Shown: positions 1-6,518 of the stretch, piece after piece
Layout: each line of letters starts with the position of its first letter
How positions within the stretch are numbered: the first letter of the stretch is position 1
Origin: an uncultured Succinivibrionaceae bacterium
GTDB taxonomy: Bacteria; Pseudomonadota; Gammaproteobacteria; Enterobacterales; Succinivibrionaceae
Direction of reading: 5' to 3'
Assembly (NCBI GenBank): GCA_900539665.1
Contig: UQCV01000087.1
Location: 1-9,880, forward strand
DNA: 9,880 nt
Program-made: the position numbers and the translations under genes
Notes under the pieces: model-generated
Told to the model about the DNA's origin: nothing
Databases searched by the model: none
What the model saw: the letters and a program-made list of their open reading frames with translations, nothing else

Positions 1-49
1 GCATAGCTATCAAACTTCTTTAGAATTACTCTAATGAGTAATTACGAAG

Positions 50-80
50 CTCCCATCTCTTTAGGTGGTGAGTAGTTCAC
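50..80 (+). repeat. Candidate IS200/IS605-type right-end hairpin
   Basis: An imperfect stem-loop: CTCCCATCT (50-58) pairs with AGGTGGTGAG (63-72) through nine pairs with one bulged T and one G-U, around a CTTT loop. It is followed by TAGTTCAC (73-80). A short G/C-rich hairpin with a CTTTAG-like apex and a TTCAC-type terminus resembles the right ends of IS200/IS605 elements and the 3' end of TnpB-associated RNAs, as I know those families. No tnpB coding sequence is visible upstream, because only 50 bases precede it. An unrelated transcript hairpin is possible. Confidence 0.35.
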
Positions 81-83
81 TAG

Positions 84-129
84 CTTGTTTGATGGTTCAA
101 TTTTTAAAACAGGAATGGGCCCAAACAAG
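84..129. repeat. Short inverted repeat, 8-bp arms
   Basis: CTTGTTTG at 84-91 is the exact reverse complement of CAAACAAG at 122-129, with 30 bases between them. It lies just after the hairpin at 50-80. The arms are too short to assign a role. It could be part of a folded element end or chance. Confidence 0.3.
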
Positions 130-257
130 AATTGTTGGTTACAGATAAAACTCGAGTTGATTTAGACAATTAAGTGTGGCTCTCTTAAAACCTAAGCCAA
201 GGCTTTAAACCTTAAGTAAAAAATCCCACAGTGTAAGTTATAAATTGTGGCGTAAAA

Positions 258-277
258 CCCACACGCTTGCGTGTGGG
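258..277. repeat. Perfect hairpin related to the 69-bp repeat
   Basis: CCCACACGCTTGCGTGTGGG is a perfect 9-bp inverted repeat around TT (a CTTG tetraloop when folded). It has the same length, loop and outer CCCAC/GTGGG pairs as the hairpin at 513-532, and differs in the inner three pairs by compensatory changes. Two hairpins of identical architecture 255 bases apart suggest related element ends of different subtypes. There is no immediate T-run, so it is not a convincing intrinsic terminator. Confidence 0.5.
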
Positions 278-318
278 ATGAAAGCCGCTTTTTCTATGAA
301 AAACTATATTTTTACCAC

Positions 319-346
319 TTGACATTAGCACGGAACAATATATAAT
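319..346 (+). promoter_or_regulatory. Near-consensus sigma70 promoter
   Basis: TTGACA (319-324) and TATAAT (341-346) are both perfect consensus hexamers, separated by 16 bp. Transcription would start near 353 and run rightwards. No ribosome binding site or convincing gene follows before the convergent EF-hand gene ends at 597. The transcript would run into the repeat and hairpin at 473-541, so a noncoding product is the simplest reading. Confidence 0.6.
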
Positions 347-352
347 TTAAAT

Positions 353-541
353 GGAATATTGACTGTGCTTCCTTGTCGTAAGACAGAAATTTACCGCTAA
401 TGTGGTCGTAGGACTCTTTGGTAATAAAAGTCCTGATTCAAACAGATTTACACTTGTAACTCCAAAGCCTGAAAATGGTGTACGATTACAAACTACACTT
501 GACAATCAGAACCCCACGGGCTTGCCCGTGGGAGCAGTCAG
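353..541 (+). ncRNA. Candidate omegaRNA/reRNA-like transcript ending in a repeat hairpin
   Basis: Seen: a consensus promoter just upstream, about 190 bases without a supported gene, and a terminal hairpin CCCACGGGCTTGCCCGTGGG (513-532) followed by GCAGTCAG. The last 69 bases recur, inverted, at 9812-9880, and the two copies diverge sharply after CAGTCAG. Known: TnpB/IscB omegaRNAs come from the right end of their element, finish with a hairpin scaffold, and carry a guide made of the flanking DNA just beyond the end. Inferred: this could be such an RNA without an adjacent nuclease, with its guide beginning near 542. A GTG-initiated frame of 61 codons (402-587) overlaps it but lacks a ribosome binding site. 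That frame may be the decayed C-terminal tail of a tnpB, or chance. Confidence 0.3.
473..541 (+). repeat. 69-bp hairpin-bearing repeat, copy A
   Basis: This stretch matches the reverse complement of 9812-9880 at 66 of 69 positions. The differences are at 491 (A/G), 502 (A/G) and 534 (G/T). The perfect 9-bp hairpin at 513-532 is identical in both copies. Similarity ends abruptly after CAGTCAG on the hairpin side, as expected of an element boundary. The other side cannot be judged because copy B reaches the window edge. An IS200/IS605-type right end or a derived non-autonomous palindromic element is the best guess. Confidence 0.88.
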
Positions 542-596
542 ATACATTGTGGGATTGTGTTTTATGCTCAAGTTGTGGTGGAACTAAGAGCTTATA

Positions 597-1235
597 TTAA
601 TCACGCTTAAAGTTGTGGTGACGCTTAAAGTTGTCGCGCATGTAGCTCTTAAATTCACCAAAAGAAACATAGCCGTCTTTATCTGCATCAGCGTTAGCTA
701 AGTTGTTGATAACTTGGCGTCTCTTGTCCATAAAAGCTTGCTCGTTCTTTTGGAGTTCTTTGTATTCGTCACGGTCGAGTTTTAAGTCCCCATTAGTATC
801 GCCCATGTTTAATAAGCGATAGGCGCGGTGGTTCTTAGCATGTTTGGCTCGACGTTTATGATGCATTCTAAAATCATCAGTCTTTTCACGAACATTGTCA
901 GCGTCATCATCTATACGGTGAGCCTTCATGGGGAACGCGTGGCGATCTGGAAAAGCTTTGGCTAATTCATCTAAAGTGATAAAGCCATTGTTGTCGAGGT
1001 CGATTTTAAAGAAATCTATGAAGTCCTTACTACAAGCGTCGATGTTTTGGTTTTCAGTGCGAATTAAATCGCTAAGTTCATTTTTACTTAATTTGCCATC
1101 AGCATTGCGATCAGCGCTTCTAAACATCCCGGGTCCACGGGGGCCAGGGGCTGCCATCGCACTTAGAGATGCGGTTAAACCTGAGATTACAGCAGTACAA
1201 AGAAGTGCAGTTTTAAGTACTTTGTTCTTAAACAT
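597..1235 (-). CDS. Secreted EF-hand calcium-binding protein
   Basis: A 212-residue protein with a typical Sec signal peptide: MFKNK, a hydrophobic core at about residues 9-25, and a likely cleavage after AMA (residues 26-28). Four EF-hand loops are visible, at residues 42-53 (DRNADGKLSKNE), 79-90 (DLDNNGFITLDE), 146-157 (DTNGDLKLDRDE) and 183-194 (DADKDGYVSFGE). All keep Asp at position 1 and Glu at position 12; the third has Leu where Gly is usual at position 6. Between pairs two and three lies a His/Lys/Arg-rich linker (about 99-140), and the C-terminus is also His/Lys/Arg-rich. The mature protein should bind calcium in the periplasm or outside the cell. The start is fixed by AAGAGGA about 8 bases upstream (1244-1250). 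It is the only leftward gene in this half of the window and appears monocistronic. No terminator is seen after it. The partner or process is unknown. Confidence 0.92.
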   Translation of the reverse strand: MFKNKVLKTALLCTAVISGLTASLSAMAAPGPRGPGMFRSADRNADGKLSKNELSDLIRTENQNIDACSKDFIDFFKIDLDNNGFITLDELAKAFPDRHAFPMKAHRIDDDADNVREKTDDFRMHHKRRAKHAKNHRAYRLLNMGDTNGDLKLDRDEYKELQKNEQAFMDKRRQVINNLANADADKDGYVSFGEFKSYMRDNFKRHHNFKRD

Positions 1236-1645
1236 AGTTAGAGTCCTCTTTTAATGGTCGGGTTTGGTACCTGTTAAAAATTTTAAGCTGGCGAGCTTAT
1301 GCAAGTGGTGCGCAGATACTTTTAAGTGGTTAAGCGGGTTGAGCTGCCATATGTTTAGATATTTACCAAAGCTCTCGTAGGCTTGGTGAGTTCATAATAA
1401 TTGACAAGAGGGAAAAAACTTTGTCAAAGCTGTTTTAAAGTGTGTCAAATTGTAACAATTAACTTTAGGGTGGTGTAACAAAATTTGTAAATTGGGTTGT
1501 ATAAATGTGTGAAACAGAGCAAAACAGCGAACGTGTCATGTTTTAGATATTTACTGCTTTAATTATTGCGCATTTTATTTATACTAAAATCTTATTTTAG
1601 CACTCATTAAGTTTTTTTTGGGGTGAACAATTTTTTTAACTTTAA

Positions 1646-1674
1646 GCTACCTAGGTAGCATAACTTGCTATACA
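1646..1674 (+). promoter_or_regulatory. Candidate lrp promoter with palindromic operator
   Basis: An extended -10 element, TGCTATACA (TG at 1666-1667, hexamer 1669-1674), lies 17 bp after the -35 position (1646-1651). That position is not a consensus hexamer. It falls in a perfect 14-bp palindrome, GCTACCTAGGTAGC (1646-1659). A palindrome covering the -35 region is a typical repressor or activator placement. Transcription would begin near 1681, giving an lrp leader of about 255 bases. Other AT-rich segments here could also serve as promoters. Confidence 0.3.
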
Positions 1675-1743
1675 TAGACGCAAATTTATTAAAAAATTTC
1701 ACAACCATGCGCTTTTGCACAATTATTTGAGCATAACGGGAGT

Positions 1744-1761
1744 GGAGGTGTTAAAATGTAA
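1744..1761 (+). promoter_or_regulatory. Strong Shine-Dalgarno before a start-stop ATG-TAA
   Basis: GGAGGTG (1744-1750) is the best ribosome-binding sequence in the window. It is well spaced from ATG (1756-1758), but the next codon is TAA (1759-1761). Ribosomes recruited here would initiate and terminate at once, about 175 bases before the lrp start. It could be a minimal upstream ORF that tunes lrp translation or leader stability, the relic of a leader peptide, or chance. Confidence 0.3.
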
Positions 1762-1935
1762 AGGCGTGTAACGACGCCGACGCGTGGTGTTTGTTAGCTT
1801 TTAAAAAAGAAACCAAAGGCCATAATTGAAAATAAAAACAAAAATAAATGAAATAAGTCGAAAGGCAGCCAATGTGTCACATTGAGTAGATGTCTCATAA
1901 GTTGGTTTTGGGACTTGTTAAAATCGGGAATAAAC

Positions 1936-2493
1936 ATGATACAGTCTAATAGTAAGAATACTGATGATATCAACAGAAGTCGAGGGCTTGACCGCATTGA
2001 CCGCAATATTTTGCGCGAACTGCAAAATGATGGCCGTTTATCTAATGTTGAGCTTTCCAAAAGGGTAGGGTTAAGCCCAACTCCATGTTTGGAACGCGTT
2101 CGTCGTTTAGAAAGAAGTGGTTATATCCTTGGGTATAACGCGAGACTTAATCCAAAGAAGCTTGGGGCTTCTTTGTTGGTTTTTGTTGAAATTTCATTGA
2201 ACAAAGACTCACACGATGTATTTGATCGTTTTAATAAAGCCGTGCAAGACTTGCCTGGGATTCAGGAATGTCACTTAGTTTCAGGGGCTTTTGACTACTT
2301 GTTAAAGACAAGAGTATCTGATATGTCTGCCTATAGAAAGCTACTTAGTGATACTATTTTGCGTTTGCCTTGTGTAAGCGACACTCACACCTATGTAGTT
2401 ATGGAAGAAGTTAAGCAGACCACCAACCTTGTAATCGATGAAAACGAAATGTACATTGGGGTTGATGCCGACGACGAAAACGGTCTCGTATAG
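1936..2493 (+). CDS. lrp: Leucine-responsive regulatory protein Lrp
   Basis: A 185-residue Lrp/AsnC-family global transcription regulator. The N-terminal helix-turn-helix runs from LDRIDRNILRELQNDG through LSKRVGLSPTPCLERVRRLE (about residues 18-60). A RAM effector-binding and oligomerisation domain follows (about 75-160), with ASLLVFVEISLN, ECHLVSGAFDYLLKTRV and TYVVMEEVK, all close to E. coli Lrp. By family knowledge it forms octamers or hexadecamers that sense leucine and control amino-acid metabolism and other regulons. I chose ATG 1936, not the in-frame ATG at 1882, because GGGA lies just upstream and the extra 18 residues are not Lrp-like. The C-terminus carries about 20 extra, mostly acidic residues beyond the E. 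coli end. It sits directly before ftsK, as in Enterobacteria, and is closed by its own terminator. Confidence 0.97.
   Translation: MIQSNSKNTDDINRSRGLDRIDRNILRELQNDGRLSNVELSKRVGLSPTPCLERVRRLERSGYILGYNARLNPKKLGASLLVFVEISLNKDSHDVFDRFNKAVQDLPGIQECHLVSGAFDYLLKTRVSDMSAYRKLLSDTILRLPCVSDTHTYVVMEEVKQTTNLVIDENEMYIGVDADDENGLV
2063..2070 (+). other. KOPS-like motif GGGTAGGG inside lrp
   Basis: GGGTAGGG matches GGGNAGGG, the FtsK-orienting polar sequence read by the FtsK gamma domain in E. coli. It lies on the same strand as lrp and ftsK. One such match in a window of this size is expected fairly often by chance, so this is only a candidate. Confidence 0.2.
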
Positions 2494-2504
2494 TAATTTT
2501 TTGC

Positions 2505-2560
2505 ATCCGGGCGGATTTGGGACTTTGCGGTTCATCCGCTCGGATTGTTTATTTTTATTA
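2505..2560 (+). terminator. Rho-independent terminator of lrp
   Basis: A 12-bp stem, ATCCGGGCGGAT (2505-2516) with ATCCGCTCGGAT (2534-2545), contains one G-U pair and a 17-base loop. The T-rich tract TGTTTATTTTTATT follows directly. It begins 12 bases after the lrp stop codon. It implies that ftsK is mainly transcribed from its own promoter, and it argues against the long ftsK reading that would start inside lrp. Confidence 0.75.
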
Positions 2561-2593
2561 GTTTTAAACGCATTATTTACAGGGCATATAGTT

Positions 2594-5500
2594 TTGCAAA
2601 ACGATAGTTTTAGACCTTCAGTAAGATCACGCATTAAGGATGCGTTGTTTATTATCTTGCTTCTGCTCGCTGTTATGTTGTTCTTTGCGCTTCTAACGTA
2701 CGAACCTACTGACAGTAATTATTGGGATAATGATCCTGAGCGCGTACGTAACGCCATTGGGCCATTTGGGGCTCATGTATCCGAAGTGTTGTTTTCATAC
2801 TTCGGGATTTGCGCTTTTACCGTGCCACTATTATTGATTGCATTGGGGTATTTTATGTTCCTCAAAGCCGGTAGTAAGCGTTGGTACGAAATTGACTACG
2901 ATCTATTGTCCATTAAGATTTTAGGCCTCAATGTACTGTTAATTTCCGCCTGTACCTTGGTTTCAGCTTGTATTTATTCTGGAAGCTTTAGTAGTAAGGG
3001 TGGTGGACACCTCGGGGCGGTTACTTTAGAGTTACTGCGTGATCACTTAGGCTACAACGGCTCCGTTTTAGCTATGTTGGCTCTTTTTGTGGTCGGGCTT
3101 ACGCTGTTTACTGGTTTCTCTTTAGTTTCATTATGTAGCTTTATTGGTGGCTGCGTGCTTTGGCTAGTTGATAAAGTAATGTCTTTAGCTACAGGTCGTA
3201 AACCAAAACAAGTAGAAGCTACTTCCGTAAATAATGCTGCTCCTGTTGGTAAAGTGGAAGAACAGCCTTGTCCAATCAAGGTGGTGTCAAGCCAAGCTAG
3301 GACTAATGTGGTGTCAAATAATACTCAAGCCGAACCAACTGCACCGATTGCACCTGTAAATCAGGCTCCTGCGACAGATGTTACTAAAGTTAATGCAAAT
3401 GTGGCTAATGCAACGTCTGAAGCTAAACCAACTCCAGCTTATACTTCACCATATGTTTCAAATCCATATGTGGAAGACAACAGTCAAGCTCAAAGCGGGG
3501 CTACTCAGACTCCGACAACTGCTGTTGCTAGCACGGCACAAGCGCCTGCTAACGGTAATAACGTTGGTGGAGCGAAGACAAGCTCCGAACATGCTCAGGC
3601 TAATACCCCAGGTTATACTGTAGCTTCTCCTTCAATGAGTTCATACATTGATGCGAATAATCCAGCACCATCTTCAATACCAATGCCTTTCATGACTAAG
3701 GATCCTGCCCACGATCCATATGGGCAGGCCGCGCAAGCTAGTGCTCGCAATGAAAACAAAGAAGTTCCTGTAGCTACTACTCAAGTAGGATCGGCAAGTG
3801 CTCAAGAAAGTTACCGCACTCAAGAGAACAACAGGGAAACTCGTCCACAGTACGCTTCAACTATGGTGCTCTCTAATAAAACTTCAAATGCTAAGGAAGA
3901 TGATGCTTCTTTAACTATTCCAGGTCTTGGTTCAGCTTATGGTGAAGAAGCTAAGCCGGCTCCAAAAGCAGAAGATGTATTAGAAGAACGCACTGAACCT
4001 TCAATTAACTTCGATACAGTTGATGAAGCGGTAGCTGATGATGATGTACCTGACTATATGAGTGCTGCGTTATTTGGTAATCCAAATAAGAAGCCTGTCT
4101 CTACCCAAACTAATAGCAGTGTTTCTAACGCCACTCAGGCTGAGACCTTGGCCCGCCCAGAGAACAAGTTCCAATCAACTAATGTTTTACCGAGCCCAAA
4201 CCGTCCTTCGGAGATGACTATTAAAGTTAATCCAGAGGCTATGGCTCTAAACACTAATAGTGTTGCGCCTAAAGCGCCGGCTACAACCCCAGTTGGGGTA
4301 GCTCCAACGGTAACCGCAACTCCTGTAGTGGCTCCAACTGTAGCGCCACTTCCAGGCTTTACACCGGAACCAGATATGCCACTAGGCGTTAATGCGCCAA
4401 CGGGCATTAAACCGGTTAAGACAGGTTTTTATAGTCCAAATTCTTTTATGCCTCAAGAACAGGAAAACAAGGAAGGACCTGCTATTAGCGTAATTGAAGG
4501 TGGGCTTAACGATAACGGTTCAAATGTTATTGATTTTGCGGCAATTCATCCGCAATCTATTGAACACGACGTACAGCAAACAATGCCTCACGGTAACTTT
4601 ACCCCAATGGCCTCAGGGGTTGAACGTGGGTTACATGGGGGGCGTGATGCTACCAATAGTGTAAACGTGAATAACGGCGCTTTTAATAATGCGCCGAACT
4701 CAGGTTTTGTGGCGGGGATGAGTAATGCCGCTGCAGGTCATGAAACTCAGGACGCAACTCAAACTTCGAATGTAGCCCAAGCGCCAGTAAGTAATGGTAC
4801 TGGCATGCGTTATGTTGATTTTACCGCTGATTTACCAGATTCGATTAACTACCATCAAGGTCAATATGAACATGATGGCACTCCACTTTCTAAATTTCCA
4901 AGTTTAGACATCTTTAATCCGCCGGTGGCGCAGGCTAAAGTTCCAGTTGAAGAACTTGAAGACATGAGCAATAGTATCGACGAATGCATGAAGCATTTTG
5001 GGATCAAGGCTCACGTAGCACGTGATGTAAGTGGCCATCGTCTTTATGAATGTGGCCCTGTTATTACTCGCTACATGCTTGAATTAGATAGTGGTAAGAG
5101 TAACAAGATTGTAAATATGCAATCTGATATTGCTCGTACTTTGTGTGTAGCTAAGGTGCGTGTTATCGAGGTTATTCCAGGTGTGCCATACGTTGGGATC
5201 GAAATTCCAAACAAGATTAGACAAAACATCAACGTCCGTGAATTGTTGTCAGGTAGTGAATTTATCAATACTAGAGCGCGCTTGCCAATTTGTTTGGGCC
5301 GTGACATTACGGGCGCACCGGTAATTTACGATTTAGCCTCAGCGCCACACCTTATGGTGGCTGGTACTACTGGTTCCGGTAAGTCTGTTGGGATCAATAC
5401 CATGCTCGTGTCTCTTCTTATGAAGAACACCCCTGAAGAATTGCGTCTCATTCTTATCGATCCGAAGATGCTTGAATTTAAGCCATACCATGACATTCCA

Positions 5501-6409
5501 CATCTCTTAACTCCAGTTATTACCGACATGAAAGAAAGCGTGAGTGCACTTCGTTGGTCTGTACAGGAAATGGAACGTCGTTATAAGTTATTAGCTCACT
5601 TTAGAGTGCGTAACATTGATGGTTTTAATGAAATTATCCGCAATGCCAAGAAAGAAAATGTAATTTACAAAGATCCGTTCTGGCATCCAAACGATAGCAT
5701 GGATATGGAAGCACCAGGTCTTGATGTGATGCCATATATTGTTTTTGTGATCGACGAATTTGCTGACTTGATTCTTGGGATGAAGAAAGAAAGTGGCGAT
5801 ATTGAAGGCATGATTTCAAGACTCGCGGCTAAGGCTCGTGCGTGTGGGATTCATTTAATCTTAGCTACGCAGTCACCGCGTGCGGAAGTTATTAGAGGTT
5901 CTATTAGAGCCAACTTCCCAAGCCAGATTGCCTTTAAGGTTAAATCAGCTATGGAATCACGTATCATTATCGATGAATGTGGGGCGGAAAATCTTCTTGG
6001 CCGTGGCGACATGTTAATTAAATTCAATGATGGGACTGGTTCAACTCGTCGTGCCCATGGTGGTTATCTTTCTGATGAAGAAATCAGCCGCTTTACTGAT
6101 GCGTGGAGAATGCGTGGTCGGCCAAATTACGTGGAAGAAGTTACTAAGGTGGAACTAACTGAAGAAACTGCTATCCCAGGTGAATATGTACCAAGCAGCA
6201 ATTCAAACGATGCGCTTTACGATGATGTGGTTGAATTTGTTCGTTCTCTTAAATTTAAGAATCGTCAGTTCAGTGTGTCACTAGTACAGCAGCATTTTAA
6301 TATTGGTTATAACCGAGCTTCTCGTATTGCTCAGTTATTACAAGATAACGGGATTGTGTCTGAACCTATGGGGGCTAGCAAGACTAGATCAATCTTACTC
6401 GATGATTAA
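2594..6409 (+). CDS. ftsK: DNA translocase FtsK
   Basis: A septum-anchored, ATP-driven DNA pump that clears the chromosome terminus into daughter cells and activates XerCD at dif. From the TTG at 2594 it is 1271 residues, against about 1330 in E. coli. Four hydrophobic segments lie at about residues 17-35, 65-89, 109-128 and 157-193. A Pro/Ala/Thr/Asn/Gln-rich linker runs from about 200 to 780. The motor follows, with Walker A GTTGSGKS (924-931) and Walker B IVFVIDE (its Asp-Glu at 1054-1055). The C-terminal winged helix (about 1205-1271) has FNIGYNRASRIAQLL, the KOPS-reading gamma domain. The frame is open back to an ATG at 2438 inside lrp. That start would put the lrp terminator in the coding region and add residues unlike FtsK. 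TTG 2594, with AGGG upstream, gives a natural N-terminus, but this is inferred. The usual motif ATQRPSxDVI reads ATQSPRAEVI here. Confidence 0.97.
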   Translation: MQNDSFRPSVRSRIKDALFIILLLLAVMLFFALLTYEPTDSNYWDNDPERVRNAIGPFGAHVSEVLFSYFGICAFTVPLLLIALGYFMFLKAGSKRWYEIDYDLLSIKILGLNVLLISACTLVSACIYSGSFSSKGGGHLGAVTLELLRDHLGYNGSVLAMLALFVVGLTLFTGFSLVSLCSFIGGCVLWLVDKVMSLATGRKPKQVEATSVNNAAPVGKVEEQPCPIKVVSSQARTNVVSNNTQAEPTAPIAPVNQAPATDVTKVNANVANATSEAKPTPAYTSPYVSNPYVEDNSQAQSGATQTPTTAVASTAQAPANGNNVGGAKTSSEHAQANTPGYTVASPSMSSYIDANNPAPSSIPMPFMTKDPAHDPYGQAAQASARNENKEVPVATTQVGSASAQESYRTQENNRETRPQYASTMVLSNKTSNAKEDDASLTIPGLGSAYGEEAKPAPKAEDVLEERTEPSINFDTVDEAVADDDVPDYMSAALFGNPNKKPVSTQTNSSVSNATQAETLARPENKFQSTNVLPSPNRPSEMTIKVNPEAMALNTNSVAPKAPATTPVGVAPTVTATPVVAPTVAPLPGFTPEPDMPLGVNAPTGIKPVKTGFYSPNSFMPQEQENKEGPAISVIEGGLNDNGSNVIDFAAIHPQSIEHDVQQTMPHGNFTPMASGVERGLHGGRDATNSVNVNNGAFNNAPNSGFVAGMSNAAAGHETQDATQTSNVAQAPVSNGTGMRYVDFTADLPDSINYHQGQYEHDGTPLSKFPSLDIFNPPVAQAKVPVEELEDMSNSIDECMKHFGIKAHVARDVSGHRLYECGPVITRYMLELDSGKSNKIVNMQSDIARTLCVAKVRVIEVIPGVPYVGIEIPNKIRQNINVRELLSGSEFINTRARLPICLGRDITGAPVIYDLASAPHLMVAGTTGSGKSVGINTMLVSLLMKNTPEELRLILIDPKMLEFKPYHDIPHLLTPVITDMKESVSALRWSVQEMERRYKLLAHFRVRNIDGFNEIIRNAKKENVIYKDPFWHPNDSMDMEAPGLDVMPYIVFVIDEFADLILGMKKESGDIEGMISRLAAKARACGIHLILATQSPRAEVIRGSIRANFPSQIAFKVKSAMESRIIIDECGAENLLGRGDMLIKFNDGTGSTRRAHGGYLSDEEISRFTDAWRMRGRPNYVEEVTKVELTEETAIPGEYVPSSNSNDALYDDVVEFVRSLKFKNRQFSVSLVQQHFNIGYNRASRIAQLLQDNGIVSEPMGASKTRSILLDD

Positions 6410-6457
6410 GGTTGAGGGCGTTGCTTGCACTAGCTAAAAGCTAAAGACAAACGTTAG

Positions 6458-6463
6458 TATAAT
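6458..6463 (+). promoter_or_regulatory. Possible -10 box after ftsK
   Basis: TATAAT is perfect and preceded by TAG, but no good -35 hexamer lies 16-18 bp upstream. It sits about 50 bases after the ftsK stop and 56 bases before a strong terminator. It could therefore start a very short transcript of about 80 bases. Confidence 0.3.
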
Positions 6464-6518
6464 GTCCCTTTATGTTTACGAATGGTATCTTTAGTTTAAC
6501 CGCTAAAATTATTAGGAT

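Larger units (their letters stand above)
1236..1935. other. AT-rich divergent intergenic region, EF-hand gene to lrp
   Basis: About 700 bases with no supported gene between two divergent transcription units. Besides the entries given separately it holds an inverted repeat TTGACAA (1401-1407)/TTGTCAA (1421-1427), followed by a related TGTCAAA (1443-1449). It also has a small stem GGCGT (1763-1767)/ACGCC (1774-1778) in the lrp leader. Long leaders are usual for lrp genes, which are commonly autoregulated. The repeated TGTCAA-like sites could bind a regulator, but this is not demonstrated. Confidence 0.6.

Noticed and set aside
258..295. Hairpin as an intrinsic terminator
   Set aside because: The only T-run (about 289-293) starts more than 10 bases after the stem, too far for a normal Rho-independent terminator.
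1..541. CRISPR array
   Set aside because: The hairpins are not regularly spaced, their flanks differ, and there are no direct repeats of constant length with unique spacers or cas genes.
402..587. GTG-initiated frame of 61 codons overlapping the hairpin repeat
   Set aside because: There is no ribosome binding site and no recognised domain, and the C-terminal third is just the translated hairpin repeat. It might be a decayed tnpB tail, but I cannot support a gene.
928..1254. Plus-strand frame of 108 codons opposite the EF-hand gene
   Set aside because: It is antisense to a well-supported gene with signal peptide and four EF-hands, and it has no family resemblance.
1882..1935. Upstream in-frame ATG extending Lrp by 18 residues
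   Set aside because: The added residues (MSRCLISWFW...) are unlike Lrp N-termini and lack a ribosome binding site. ATG 1936 is better.
4135..4407. Minus-strand frame of 90 codons within the ftsK linker
   Set aside because: It is a low-complexity shadow of the Pro/Ala/Thr/Val-rich linker codons.
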